Shown in pieces: positions 1-8,736 of a DNA stretch of 64,000 bases (positions within the stretch are counted from its first letter, which is position 1; the number at the start of each line of letters is the position of its first letter). Under the pieces are notes generated by a model, which saw only the letters and a program-made list of their open reading frames with translations, was not told the origin of the DNA and searched no databases. The stretch is from Fulvimarina uroteuthidis (GTDB taxonomy: Bacteria > Pseudomonadota > Alphaproteobacteria > Rhizobiales > Rhizobiaceae), in contig NZ_JAXLPB010000002.1 of the NCBI RefSeq assembly GCF_034321785.1, positions 982,369 to 1,046,368 of the forward strand, written 5' to 3'. Made by a program: the position numbers and the translations under genes.

Positions 1-2
1 TG

Positions 3-467
3 CCGGTTCTCTACCAGGAGTTCCTCACCCATTGCCGCCTGAAGCGCCTGCGCGGCGCCGAGACCGACATGGGAGCGTTTCGCCGGCGCCTTTCCCTGGC
101 GCGGGCCGGCGTCTCGGGCGACGAGACCGACGGCGAGTGGGCAGATGTCGTGGCCCGTTCGGCCGAACTGCCCGAAGAGATGCAGGGCGTCTTCATGATG
201 CTGGCGCGCGCGGCCCGGGACGAGGCGGAATGCCCGCCCGACGAGGATCTCGCCATGGCCTATGGCAGCCATTCGCCCTCGCGCGGGCGGTTTCTCCTGT
301 CGTTCATGGAAGAGCGCGGGCTGATCGCGGTGGAGAAGGACTTTCGCGGCAACCGCATCGTCTCGATCAACGCCACCGGCTGGCGCACCAGGCTGCCCGA
401 AGTCACCCTCGACACGCTCGACGAGGCAAGGATGCGGCGCGCCGCCAGGCTGGCGAGGAAGGCCTGA
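3..467 (+). CDS. hypothetical protein, 5'-truncated by window edge
   Basis: The reading frame is open from the first complete codon of the window to a stop at 465-467, so the gene probably begins upstream; an internal ATG at 69 is possible but the upstream residues (LYQEFLTHCRLKRLRG) look equally coding. About 154 residues are visible, rich in Arg, Ala and Glu, without membrane segments. The C-terminal part, with the stretch SPSRGRFLLSFMEERGLI and then short beta-like segments, resembles a winged-helix fold, which is an inference. I do not recognise the family. It converges on the DMT permease gene, 37 bases away, so nothing links the two functionally. Confidence 0.55.
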   Translation, partial: PVLYQEFLTHCRLKRLRGAETDMGAFRRRLSLARAGVSGDETDGEWADVVARSAELPEEMQGVFMMLARAARDEAECPPDEDLAMAYGSHSPSRGRFLLSFMEERGLIAVEKDFRGNRIVSINATGWRTRLPEVTLDTLDEARMRRAARLARKA

Positions 468-504
468 TCGGCACGGGACGCGCTGGTTTGGCCGCGACGG
501 CGCG

Positions 505-1386
505 TCAGCGGTTGCGGATGAGCGGGGTCCGCTGCCACCAGCGCGTCTTCTTGCGCTCCCGGATGAAGGTGAAGAGCCCGGACGTGGCGATCAGGGCCAT
601 GCCGGCATAGGCGATCGCGTCGGGAAATTCGCCGAAGAACAATGCGCCCAGGACCGCCGCCCAGACGATCTGGCTGTATTGCACCGGGGCGACGGCGGAC
701 GCCGTGGCCAAGCGTGTCGCGAAGACGAGGCCGGTCTGGCCGAGACCGACGCAGAGCCCGCCGAATGCGAGAAGCCAGAGATGCGGCGTCGGATCGGCGA
801 AGGTCGGGATCATCAGGACGCCGTTGGCGAGCACCGCACCCACCAGCACCGCGCCGATCAGCGTGACGCGCCGCTCGGTCGGCCCGATGATGCGCAGGAC
901 GATGACGGTGCCCGCCCCGCAGATCGCGCAGGAGATCGCCGCGAAATGGCCGGGCAGGATGGTCTGGAACCCGGGGCGCACGACGAGAAGGACGCCGGCG
1001 AGCCCCACCAGCACCGCGCTCCAGCGCCGCCAGCCGATCGTCTCCTTCAAGAAGAGGGCGGAGAACACCGTTACGAAGATCGGCAGGAGGAAGATCAGCG
1101 CATAGGCTTCGGCCAGCGGCAGGGTCGTGAACGCCACCACCGCGCTCATCATGCCGACGACGCCGAACAGGACGCGAAGCGCGAGAAGAAACGGTCGGCT
1201 CGGAACGAAGACGTCTCGCCAGCGGTCCTGCGGCGGCTTGGTGAAGGCCGCCGGAATGAAGGCGAAGAGCGACATGAAGAAGCCGATCTCGAAGATCGGA
1301 AGCCCGTCGCCGAGTGCTTTCGTCGCGGCATCGCCGCAGGCGAAGGCGAAATAGGCCGCGAACGCGAGGAGAATGCCGGTTTGCAT
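505..1386 (-). CDS. DMT-superfamily (EamA) permease
   Basis: A 293-residue inner-membrane protein of the drug/metabolite transporter superfamily with two EamA repeats and about ten hydrophobic helices; typical EamA permeases are 280-310 residues. The start at 1386 (MQTGILLAF) is chosen because the open frame upstream of it, to 1662, is hydrophilic, Arg-rich and crosses an intrinsic hairpin. Typical signs are GDAATKALG in helix 1, the acidic-hydrophobic LPLAEAYALIFLLPIFV segment, and the second-repeat TASAVAPVQYSQIVWAA. It ends in a basic tail, RERKKTRWWQRT. Substrate cannot be told from sequence; such permeases export or import amino acids, nucleosides or drugs. Monocistronic, divergent from the phosphatase-like gene at 1861. 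Confidence 0.85.
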   Translation of the reverse strand: MQTGILLAFAAYFAFACGDAATKALGDGLPIFEIGFFMSLFAFIPAAFTKPPQDRWRDVFVPSRPFLLALRVLFGVVGMMSAVVAFTTLPLAEAYALIFLLPIFVTVFSALFLKETIGWRRWSAVLVGLAGVLLVVRPGFQTILPGHFAAISCAICGAGTVIVLRIIGPTERRVTLIGAVLVGAVLANGVLMIPTFADPTPHLWLLAFGGLCVGLGQTGLVFATRLATASAVAPVQYSQIVWAAVLGALFFGEFPDAIAYAGMALIATSGLFTFIRERKKTRWWQRTPLIRNR

Positions 1387-1860
1387 GGGATGTCGAAACT
1401 GCCGCGAAAAATGCCGATCGGCCCGCACTAGCCCCATTCGCGCTGCGGCGACAGGGCGCGGGCGGACAAGAAAGGTTGACGCGACCGGATCCCGGGTGCG
1501 CGGCGGCATGTCCGATGCGGGCTTCGGACGGGAACGGCGGACATGAAAAAGGACGGCGAGGGGGAAGCCGTCCTTTTTCAACTGCGGGGTCTTTTCGCGA
1601 TCGAGGGGGATGATCGCTTGGGGTATCTGGTTAACACTGCCGGCGAAATTCGGTTCCGGCACGTTTCGAAAAAAATCAGACAGACCGCCCGGTCATCGTT
1701 CGACAGGGTGCGGCCCATGTCTGGACATCGTGCTGGAGAGATCCGGCATTCCAGGCCTCCCGCGCCACCGCCGAGGCCAAACGGGCGACCGACACCGGTA
1801 CCTCTTGCGCGATTTTTCTGCTAGCCTCTTCCCCAGCGACTACGGCTTCGGACATGGGGC
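1387..1860. other. divergent intergenic region containing an intrinsic hairpin
   Basis: This 474-base stretch separates the leftward permease gene from the rightward phosphatase-like gene. Several open frames cross it but none has convincing protein character. Its one clear structure is the terminator-like hairpin at 1546-1578. An unannotated short transcript on either strand would explain why a terminator lies between two divergent genes. Confidence 0.5.
1546..1578. terminator. perfect bidirectional intrinsic terminator
   Basis: AAAAAGGACGGC at 1546-1557 pairs perfectly with GCCGTCCTTTTT at 1567-1578 around a nine-base loop. It has a T-tract on both strands, so it could act in either direction. 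It lies between divergent genes and has no obvious coding gene upstream on either strand. Confidence 0.75.
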
Positions 1861-2463
1861 ATGCCGGCATTGAGAGAATTCTCCCTTGAAGACATGACTG
1901 TCCGTCATGCGGGCAAAAGCGAAACCTCTGATTCGGGTGTCCCGCCGGCAACACCGGCACGGTTTTCGGCCGAACTTCTGGTGCGCGGCCAATCGGAAGC
2001 GCGCCGCATGATCGACGCCATCGCGCCGACGCATATTCTGTCGATCACCCTGCCGGGCCGGTCCTATCTCGGACCGACCGGGTTTCCCTCCGACAGGCAT
2101 CTGTTCGTCAGCTTCGACGATGTGGACGACGTGGCGGCGTCGAACGGGCCCGACGAGGACATGGTGCGCCGCATCCTCGACTTCGCCCGCGCGATTCCGG
2201 CCGACGGCAAGCTCCTGATCCATGGTCTCCTCGGTGTCAGGCGCTCCGCGGCGGTCGCCCTCGGCCTCCTTGCCGATCGCCTTCCGCCGGAGGAAGCCGC
2301 ACAGGTCCTGACGCGGTTCTGCAGCCAGCCGCCGGATCCCCAGCCCGGCGTGCTCGCTTTGTTCGACGGCGTGCTAAGCCTCGACGGTGCGCTGGTCGCG
2401 GCGTCCTCGAACCGCTTCGTGCAGGGGCGGAACGCCATTCGCCGCCGGTCCGCCGACGTCTGA
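1861..2463 (+). CDS. dual-specificity-phosphatase-like protein lacking catalytic Cys
   Basis: A 200-residue cytoplasmic protein whose fold signature is that of tyrosine/dual-specificity phosphatases: a core with HILSITLPG, then DVDDV, and a C-terminal P-loop region KLLIHGLLGVRRSAAVALG. The family motif is HCxxGxxRS. Here it reads HGLLGVRRS, with His121, Gly122 in place of the nucleophilic Cys, Gly125, Arg128 and Ser129 retained. The codon is GGT, so the protein should be catalytically inactive, possibly a phospho-binding pseudophosphatase. Start at 1861; an ATG at 1894 is also possible. A genuine low-molecular-weight tyrosine phosphatase is encoded on the other strand immediately downstream (convergent). 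Confidence 0.75.
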   Translation: MPALREFSLEDMTVRHAGKSETSDSGVPPATPARFSAELLVRGQSEARRMIDAIAPTHILSITLPGRSYLGPTGFPSDRHLFVSFDDVDDVAASNGPDEDMVRRILDFARAIPADGKLLIHGLLGVRRSAAVALGLLADRLPPEEAAQVLTRFCSQPPDPQPGVLALFDGVLSLDGALVAASSNRFVQGRNAIRRRSADV

Positions 2464-2535
2464 TCGCCCGCCCCGCCCTTCGACCGCACCGTCACGGAAA
2501 TCGAAAGCCGGCGGCGATGTCCGCCGGATCGGCCG

Positions 2536-3033
2536 TCAGGGCTTTCGTTCGCCCCGAAGCGCGGCGGCAAGGCCCTTCGCGCCCGCCGTCACATCGGTCC
2601 AGGTCGTCTCGAAGCCTTCCGCTCCGCCATAATAGGGATCGGCGACAGGGTCCCCGCCGCGGCCGTCGACATGATCGAGGAGCAGGCTGAGTTCGGCGGT
2701 CGCATCGTCCGGTCTGAGGGCGCGCAGCCCATCGAGATTATCGCCGTCGAGCGCCACGATATGGGTGAAGCGGTGGAAGTCGCGGGGCGAAACCTGCCGG
2801 GCCCGATAGGCGGAGATGTCGGTGCCGTGACGAAGCGCCACCGCGATCGCGCGCCTGTCGGGGGGATTGCCCACGTGCCAGTCGCCGGTGCCGGCCGAGG
2901 CGACGCGCGCATCGAGCCGAAGCCGGTCCGCCTCGAGCGTGAACGCGGCCTCGGCGAGCGGGGAGCGGCAGATATTGCCGAGGCACACGAACAGGACCGA
3001 AGGAGTCTTTGCCATCGTCGCGTCCGTCATTGC
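2536..3033 (-). CDS. low-molecular-weight protein-tyrosine phosphatase
   Basis: An LMW-PTP of about 165 residues that hydrolyses phosphotyrosine in the cytoplasm; bacterial members often control exopolysaccharide tyrosine kinases. The N-terminal P-loop CLGNICRSP matches CX5RS, and the C-terminal general-acid loop DPYYGG is intact. The length is the usual one for the family. The start is uncertain: GTG at 3042, ATG at 3033 and ATG at 3015 are in frame; 3033 follows a GGAGG 12 bases upstream, and 3015 would give the most compact N-terminus. The 57-base gap to the MBL-fold gene upstream on the same strand allows co-transcription. Confidence 0.88.
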   Translation of the reverse strand, partial: AMTDATMAKTPSVLFVCLGNICRSPLAEAAFTLEADRLRLDARVASAGTGDWHVGNPPDRRAIAVALRHGTDISAYRARQVSPRDFHRFTHIVALDGDNLDGLRALRPDDATAELSLLLDHVDGRGGDPVADPYYGGAEGFETTWTDVTAGAKGLAAALRGERKP

Positions 3034-3090
3034 GTCCACCATCCTCCTGCCCGCCTTTTCCGGCCTCCTGCGGCGCGGATTCGGACGCGC

Positions 3091-4155
3091 CTACTCGCCG
3101 CCCGCCGCCTCGTTCGCCACGGCGAGCTGATAGCTTTCCGGGATGTAGCGAAAGCCGCCATCGGCCATCCGTTCGACATAGCCGACCGCCGGAAACGGCA
3201 TGTGATAGCCGATGAACGGGATCCGCTCGTCGGCGATCCGGCCGAAGACCCGTTCCCGTGTCTCTGCGGCCCGTTCCTTGTCGATATCGAACCTCACATG
3301 CCATTGCGGCCTTTGCAGCGAGGCGACGAAGTGGTTGGCCGTGTCGGCCGTCAGCATCAGGCGCTGGCCCTGCGAGGCAATCTCGAAGATCATGTGCCCC
3401 GGCGTGTGGCCGGGAGCGGCGATCGCGGTGATGCCGGTCACGACCGCCTCGCCGTCGCTCACGAAGGTGAACCGGTCCTTCAGCGGCACGAGAAGCTTGG
3501 CGACGAGTTCGGCATTGCCGGCCTGCGGGCCGCTCGCGGCCTCCTGCGACGTCCAATAGTCCCACTCGGCCTGTCCACCGACATAGCGGGCGTTGGGGAA
3601 TACGGGGGTTCCGTCTTGCCGGACGAGGCCCTGAATGTGATCGCCGTGGAAATGGGTGAGGACGACGATGGTGACGGCGTCGGTCCCGTAGCCGGCCGTC
3701 GCCATTCGCTCGACCAGCTTGCCGAGACCGTTCTCCCGGCCGCTTTCGCCGAAGCCTGTATCGAAGAGGACGAGATTGTCGTCGAGTTCGACGAGCGTCG
3801 GCGCGAAGGTCGAGACGATGCGGGTTTCGGGCAGGTAGTTCGCGCGCATCAAGGCGGCCATGGCACTGGCCTCCTGATCCATGCCGAAGGTCGGGTGGGG
3901 TCCGTCGCCGGGACGCTCCCCATCGAGCACGGTCGTCACCCGTGCGGCGCCGAGATCGAACCGCGCCCAGCCCGGCGTGTCCATCATGGCGCGGTTCGTG
4001 TCGGCTTCGGCGTCGGCCACGGCATCCGTGTCCGATGCGTCCTGCGCGCGGGCTGATACCGACAGTCCGGCGGCGGCAAGGCCCAGTGTCGAGCCGGCGG
4101 CGAGCGCCTGGCGGCGGGTAAGGCGGGTCGAGGCTTCGGTCTGTCGATCGGTCAT
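3091..4155 (-). CDS. Tat-exported MBL-fold metallo-hydrolase
   Basis: A 354-residue metallo-beta-lactamase-fold hydrolase predicted to be exported folded by the Tat pathway. The N-terminus holds the twin arginines Arg14-Arg15 (TRRQALAAG), a hydrophobic Ala/Gly segment and a likely cleavage site after SARA near residue 37. The zinc motif HFHGDH is at residues 168-173, followed by further ligands in APGHTPGH and TADTANH. The layout resembles quorum-quenching-lactonase-like or MBL hydrolases common in rhizobia; the substrate is unknown. The LMW phosphatase gene lies 57 bases downstream on the same strand. The 284 bases upstream, to the MFS gene, are divergent and hold no recognisable gene. Confidence 0.85.
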   Translation of the reverse strand: MTDRQTEASTRLTRRQALAAGSTLGLAAAGLSVSARAQDASDTDAVADAEADTNRAMMDTPGWARFDLGAARVTTVLDGERPGDGPHPTFGMDQEASAMAALMRANYLPETRIVSTFAPTLVELDDNLVLFDTGFGESGRENGLGKLVERMATAGYGTDAVTIVVLTHFHGDHIQGLVRQDGTPVFPNARYVGGQAEWDYWTSQEAASGPQAGNAELVAKLLVPLKDRFTFVSDGEAVVTGITAIAAPGHTPGHMIFEIASQGQRLMLTADTANHFVASLQRPQWHVRFDIDKERAAETRERVFGRIADERIPFIGYHMPFPAVGYVERMADGGFRYIPESYQLAVANEAAGGE

Positions 4156-4439
4156 CCGGTGTCTCCCAGGGTTCGATGTCTCTTCGGCGCTGCGTCGACG
4201 GGCGGCAGCTTTCGCGCATCATCCGCAAGAATGGCGCCGCTGGAGCCCGGCGGCAAGGCATCCTCGGGCAATCGTGATCGGCCTTCGGGATCGTGCCATT
4301 CACCGTTCGGTCGTTCGCGACGGCGTGTTCTCCCTATCGTTTCGCGAAATCCGACCTATGTTCGCCGACAGTTCCCAACGGTCCAGCACGACCCACGCGT
4401 CGACCTTCGATGCCGCCGGATGTTTCAGGAGTGTCCCCT

Positions 4440-5828
4440 GTGAAACGGATTGTCCCGATCGTCCTGGCCGTCGCGCTTTTCATGGAGACGATGGACGCGA
4501 CTGTGATCGCGACCTCGCTGCCGGTGATCGCCGCCGATCTCGGTACCAGCCCGATCGCGCTGAAACTGGCGCTGACGAGCTATTACGTGTCGCTGGCGAT
4601 CTTCATTCCCGTGTCGGGGCGCCTTGCGGACCGGTTCGGGGCCAAGAACGTCTTCCGGCTGGCGATCTTCGTCTTCATGCTGGGCTCGCTCGCCTGCGCG
4701 CTCTCCTCCTCGCTCGAGGCCTTCGTCGCCTCGCGCTTCCTGCAAGGTGTCGGCGGGGCGATGATGACGCCGGTCGGGCGGCTGCTTCTGGTGCGCGCCG
4801 TCCCCAAGGCGGATCTCGTCGGCGCGATGGCCTGGTTCACCATTCCCGCGCTGATCGGCCCGCTGATCGGTCCCCCGCTCGGCGGTGCGATCGCCACCTA
4901 TTCCGACTGGCGCTGGATCTTCCTCATCAATCTGCCGATCGGCGTCATCGGCATCGTGCTCGCGACGCGCTTCCTGCCCTTCGTCGCGCGGGTGCGGGAC
5001 GTCTCCTTCGACTGGCCCGGTTTCGTCCTGTCCGGCTTTGCCTGCGCCGGTCTCGTCTTCGGCTTTTCGGTGGTGTCGCTGCCGGCGCTGCCACCGGTGG
5101 TCGGCGTCGTCCTGATCGTTGCCGGCACGCTCGCGGCCCTTCTCTACGTCCGCCATGCAAGGCGCGCCGCAACGCCGATCCTGAAGCTGACTCTGCTGAA
5201 GATCCCCACCTTGCGCGTCAGCATCGTCGCCGGAACGTTGTTCCGGGTCGGCACCGGCTCGGTGCCGTTCCTCCTGCCGCTGATGCTGCAGATCGGCTAC
5301 GGCTATTCTGCGCTTCAGTCGGGGCTCGTCGCCAGCGCGTCCATGGGCGGGGCGATCCTGATGAAGTTCCTGGCGAAACCGGTCCTGAAGCGCTTCGGCT
5401 TCCGGTCGACCCTCGTGGTCTCGACCGTCACCGGCGGCGCGCTGATCGTCGCGATCGGTCTCGAAACCCTCGCCGGATCGATCACCGCGCTCGTCTGCCT
5501 GCTGCTCGTGGGCGGGTTCTTCCGCTCGCTCTTCTTCACGGGCATCAACACGCTCGGCTTCGCCGATCTTTCGACCAGGGAGACCGGCGATGCCACCGCG
5601 ATGATGGCGGCCACCCAGCAGGTCTCGATCGCGTTCGGCGTGGCGCTGGCCGGCACCATCCTGGAAGCGGGCATGGCGATCGCCGGGGGAACGGTTCCGC
5701 AGGTCGCCGACTTCGCCATCGCCTTCACGGTCGCAGGTCTCCTGATGATCACCGCCGCCGTGCCGTTCCTCGGCCTGTCGCGCGAGGCGGGAGACGAGGT
5801 CGCCGGCCGGTCCTTCCCGGCCGCATAG
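4440..5828 (+). CDS. MFS drug:H+ antiporter (DHA2-like)
   Basis: A 462-residue major-facilitator permease, probably a proton-driven multidrug exporter in the inner membrane. The DHA signatures are METMDATVIATSLP in helix 1, the loop motif GRLADRFGAKNVF between helices 2 and 3, and GVGGAMMTPVGR in the motif C area. The hydrophobic pattern suggests 14 helices, as in EmrB/QacA relatives. The start is the GTG at 4440 because AGGAG at 4427-4431 sits eight bases before it and the protein then begins directly with VKRIVPIVLAV; an ATG at 4410 is in frame. It is followed by convergent rlmE, with no adaptor gene alongside. Confidence 0.85.
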   Translation: MKRIVPIVLAVALFMETMDATVIATSLPVIAADLGTSPIALKLALTSYYVSLAIFIPVSGRLADRFGAKNVFRLAIFVFMLGSLACALSSSLEAFVASRFLQGVGGAMMTPVGRLLLVRAVPKADLVGAMAWFTIPALIGPLIGPPLGGAIATYSDWRWIFLINLPIGVIGIVLATRFLPFVARVRDVSFDWPGFVLSGFACAGLVFGFSVVSLPALPPVVGVVLIVAGTLAALLYVRHARRAATPILKLTLLKIPTLRVSIVAGTLFRVGTGSVPFLLPLMLQIGYGYSALQSGLVASASMGGAILMKFLAKPVLKRFGFRSTLVVSTVTGGALIVAIGLETLAGSITALVCLLLVGGFFRSLFFTGINTLGFADLSTRETGDATAMMAATQQVSIAFGVALAGTILEAGMAIAGGTVPQVADFAIAFTVAGLLMITAAVPFLGLSREAGDEVAGRSFPAA

Positions 5829-5905
5829 GACAGCCGCGCCGACCGCGCGGAGCCGGTGGGATCGGCCGGCGTGACGGCGCGAAGCCCGTCCGCCTCAGGC
5901 GCGTG

Positions 5906-6655
5906 TCAACCGAGCGGCCCGGCTTCGGCATCGTCCGGATCGCCGGCCTCGTCCCCGCCCTGCGACGGGCGGGCCTTGCGGCCCTTGAAGTCCTTGGCGA
6001 GAAGATAGAGCTCCACCGATCCGTCCCGGCTCGCCGGCGGCTTGACATGGTGGATCGTCTTGAAATTCTGCTTCAGGAGGTCGAGCAGGTCGCGCTCGGT
6101 TCCCCCCTGGAACGTCTTGCACAGGAAGTGTCCGCCCGGAACGAGCGTGCGGATCGCGAAGTCGGTCGCCACCTCGACGAGATGCATGGTGCGCAGATGA
6201 TCGGTCTGGCGATGGCCGATCGTCGGCGCCGCCATGTCCGACAGGACGATGTCCGGCGGGCCGCCCAGCGTCTCGATCAGGCGATCGGGTGCGTCGGCGT
6301 CGAGAAAGTCCATCAGCAGGATCTCGGCGCCGGCCACCGGGCCGACCTCCAGATAATCGATCCCGACGACGCGGATATCGTCGCTGGTCGAGCCGGTGCG
6401 CTCGACCGCGACCTGGCACCAGCCGCCGGGCGCGGCGCCCAGATCCACGATGCGCTGTCCCGGCTTCAGCAGCTTGTAGCGGTCGTCGATCTCGATCAGC
6501 TTGTAGGCGGCGCGCGAGCGGTAGCCGTCGGCCTTGGCCTGGCGAACGTAGGGGTCGTTCAGCTGGCGTTCGATCCACCGGCGCGACGAGGCCTTGAGGC
6601 CGCGCTTCTTCTTGACCTTCACGTAAAGACCGCGTGGGTTGTTCTCCTTGGCCAT
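5906..6655 (-). CDS. rlmE: 23S rRNA (uridine-2'-O)-methyltransferase RlmE
   Basis: FtsJ/RrmJ-family enzyme that 2'-O-methylates U2552 of 23S rRNA during 50S maturation. The 249-residue protein has a basic N-terminus (KKKRGLKAS) and the SAM-binding motif DLGAAPGGW at 71-79. The K-D-K-E tetrad is visible as Lys52 in SRAAYKL, Asp in LSDMAAP, Lys in FLCKTFQGG and Glu in VELYLL. The start at 6655 (MAKENNP) is fixed by its overlap with the ppx stop codon (TGATG), implying translational coupling. A ppx-rlmE pair is common in alphaproteobacteria. The C-terminus carries a short acidic tail. Confidence 0.95.
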   Translation of the reverse strand: MAKENNPRGLYVKVKKKRGLKASSRRWIERQLNDPYVRQAKADGYRSRAAYKLIEIDDRYKLLKPGQRIVDLGAAPGGWCQVAVERTGSTSDDIRVVGIDYLEVGPVAGAEILLMDFLDADAPDRLIETLGGPPDIVLSDMAAPTIGHRQTDHLRTMHLVEVATDFAIRTLVPGGHFLCKTFQGGTERDLLDLLKQNFKTIHHVKPPASRDGSVELYLLAKDFKGRKARPSQGGDEAGDPDDAEAGPLG

Positions 6656-8412
6656 CAGGCGCTCCGTCTGGCGGATCGGTCGGAGCGGCGCCACACCCGG
6701 TCCGCGATCATCATTTCGATCAGAAGTCCCTCGCGAAGGCCGCGATCGGCGACCCGCAGGGCGCGCGCCGGCCAGATCCGCCGAATGGCCTCTAGAATGG
6801 CGCAGCCGGCGAGAACCAAGTCGGCGCGGTCGCTGCCGATGCAAGGGTTCGCGACCCGTTCCTCAAAGCTCCAGCTCAGGATTTTCGCCACGAGCCGGTC
6901 CGCATCGTCGCGCGTCAGCCAGAGACCGTCGACCTGGCGCCGATCGTAGCGTTCGAGATTGAGGTGGATGCCGGCCAGCGTCGTGACCGTGCCGGACGTG
7001 CCGAGCAGGTGGAAGCCCGGCGTGTCGATCAGATCGTCGAGCTTCTCGCGCCCCGGAAAATCCTCGATCAGGTCGATCGTCTCCAGGATCATCGTCTCGA
7101 ACAGCTCGGGCGTCACGTTGCGTCCTCCGTGCCGTTCGGCAAGGGACACGACGCCGACGGGCAGAGACGTCCAGCCGACGATGCGGTTCGCGAGCTTCCG
7201 GATCGGACCGTCGCGAAGGTCCAGCAGCGCGATCTCGGACGAGCCCCCGCCGATATCGAAGAGGACGGCGCCCCGCGTGCCGGCCTCGATCAGCGAGCCG
7301 CAGCCCGAGACGGCGAGGCGCGCCTCGGCCTCGCGGCTGACGATTTCGAGATCGAGCCCGGTTTCGCGCCCGACCCGTTCGATGAACTCTTCGCCGTTGG
7401 CCGCCGCGCGGCAGGCTTCGGTCGCGATCAGCCGCATGCGCGTCACGTCCCGCGCCGCAAGCTTTTGCGCGCACACGTTGAGGGCGGCGACCGCCCGGTC
7501 CATCGCGCCCTTGGACAGGGACCCGGTTCGCCCGAGGCCCTCGCCGAGACGAACGATGCGCGAAAACGCATCGATGACCCGGAACTGGCCGGGGCGGGTG
7601 GGGGCGGCCATCAACAGGCGGCAATTGTTGGTGCCGAGATCGAGGGCCGCGTAGATCGGGCTCGGCGTCGCGTTCTGTGCCGCGGGCCTGCGGGACCCGG
7701 CGCCGGCGCTCGCACCGACGGGTGCCTGCCGGCCGTTCGCGTCCGGCTGGCCGTCCGGCACACGGGTTCGGCCCTCGTCGGCCGCGCGATCGTTCGGCGC
7801 CGCGTGAGGGGATGGCGATGCAGACGGAGACGCCTCGGCCTTGCGATTGCCGCCGCGCGAACGGCTGCGCCGCATCTTGCGCATGCCGCGCTGGCCCGGC
7901 TCGCGGGCATCGGCTCTCTGCCCGGCGGGCGGTTCGGGCTTTTCGGCCGGGGAAAGCCCGGCCTTTTGATCACGCCTGTCGGCGTCCCCGCCTTCCGCAA
8001 AGGCCGGTGCGGCATCGCGCGAAGCGGCGATCTTGCGGCGGCGACGCTTCTGGCGTTTGGAGAGCCGATCCTTGCCGTCCGCCTCCGCCCCGGCGTTTGC
8101 GTCGTTGACGCCGGCTGTCGGCGTCCGTTTCGGGCCACGGGGTCGCTGCCGCGCGGAACCAGGGTTCGCATCGTTCTCGAACTGCTTCGGCCCATCCATG
8201 GCGCCGGGCTGTCTTGCAGACACCACGCCTTGCGGAGCCGAGCCGCGCCTCCGGTCGGGTTCGTCCTTGCGAGACTCACCCGCGCGATCACGTTCGCGGC
8301 GGGCCTGCTCGTCATGCCGCATGCGCGGGCCCATGGATGGGGTCAGGTCGCGCTCAGCTGTGTCTTTGGACGATCGACGGTGGCGGTTCCCTTCATTCCC
8401 GCTTCTCAACAC
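6655..8412 (-). CDS. ppx: Ppx/GppA phosphatase with long basic N-terminal extension
   Basis: Exopolyphosphatase / guanosine pentaphosphatase family, actin-like ASKHA fold. The catalytic domain starts near residue 253 with YAALDLGTNNCRLL (phosphate-1 motif) and continues through ATEACRAA, FDIGGGSSEIALLD (phosphate-2), and the conserved LGTSGTVTTLAGIHL. Before it lie about 250 residues of low-complexity, Arg/Lys/Ala/Pro-rich sequence (for example SKRQKRRRRKIAAS) that look disordered and could bind nucleic acid or polyphosphate. Basic extensions occur in rhizobial relatives, but this one is long. True start uncertain: codon 1, Met27 and Met31 are candidates. It overlaps rlmE by one base pair of its stop codon. 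Confidence 0.85.
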   Translation of the reverse strand: MLRSGNEGNRHRRSSKDTAERDLTPSMGPRMRHDEQARRERDRAGESRKDEPDRRRGSAPQGVVSARQPGAMDGPKQFENDANPGSARQRPRGPKRTPTAGVNDANAGAEADGKDRLSKRQKRRRRKIAASRDAAPAFAEGGDADRRDQKAGLSPAEKPEPPAGQRADAREPGQRGMRKMRRSRSRGGNRKAEASPSASPSPHAAPNDRAADEGRTRVPDGQPDANGRQAPVGASAGAGSRRPAAQNATPSPIYAALDLGTNNCRLLMAAPTRPGQFRVIDAFSRIVRLGEGLGRTGSLSKGAMDRAVAALNVCAQKLAARDVTRMRLIATEACRAAANGEEFIERVGRETGLDLEIVSREAEARLAVSGCGSLIEAGTRGAVLFDIGGGSSEIALLDLRDGPIRKLANRIVGWTSLPVGVVSLAERHGGRNVTPELFETMILETIDLIEDFPGREKLDDLIDTPGFHLLGTSGTVTTLAGIHLNLERYDRRQVDGLWLTRDDADRLVAKILSWSFEERVANPCIGSDRADLVLAGCAILEAIRRIWPARALRVADRGLREGLLIEMMIADRVWRRSDRSARRSA

Positions 8413-8736
8413 TTCTCTCCGGCGCCCGGGCCCGCACTCGGCGGACGGCGCCTCAACTGTCTTTTGTCACCGGAGAGTGTACCAAGCCATGGCCGGGAAA
8501 CAAGGGTGATTGTCGCGCCGGCCCGACAGGGGAGCGACGAAGGCGCGCAGCGCGCACCGGACCGGTGCGTGCGGCGGCATCGAAGCCGCGCGGCCTCGAG
8601 AGACGCAGTCCGATCTCGGGACCGCCCCTTCCCGGGACCGCCGGACCCGTGTCCGGCCGACAAAGCTCCCGGCACGTCCCCCGCCCGGCACGCGAACGCG
8701 AAGGGGCGCGCGAGGCGTCGGGCAGGGCGCATCGGG
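8413..8736. other. intergenic region, no gene seen
   Basis: A 324-base GC-rich gap between ppx (starting leftward at 8412) and the end of the MarR gene. It contains a 17-base palindrome, CGCACCGG-A-CCGGTGCG (8553-8569), without a T-tract. I see no convincing protein in any frame. Confidence 0.4.

Noticed and set aside
1543..1824. Short protein gene upstream of the phosphatase-like gene
   Set aside because: The frame crosses the intrinsic terminator hairpin and has no recognisable protein character.
3881..6949. A 1022-codon open frame on the plus strand across the MBL, MFS and rlmE genes
   Set aside because: It is antisense or out of frame to recognised genes, very Arg-rich and without domains; long shadow frames are expected in DNA this GC-rich.
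8553..8569. 17-base palindrome as a terminator
   Set aside because: It has a one-base loop and no T-tract, and lies upstream of ppx; no function can be supported.
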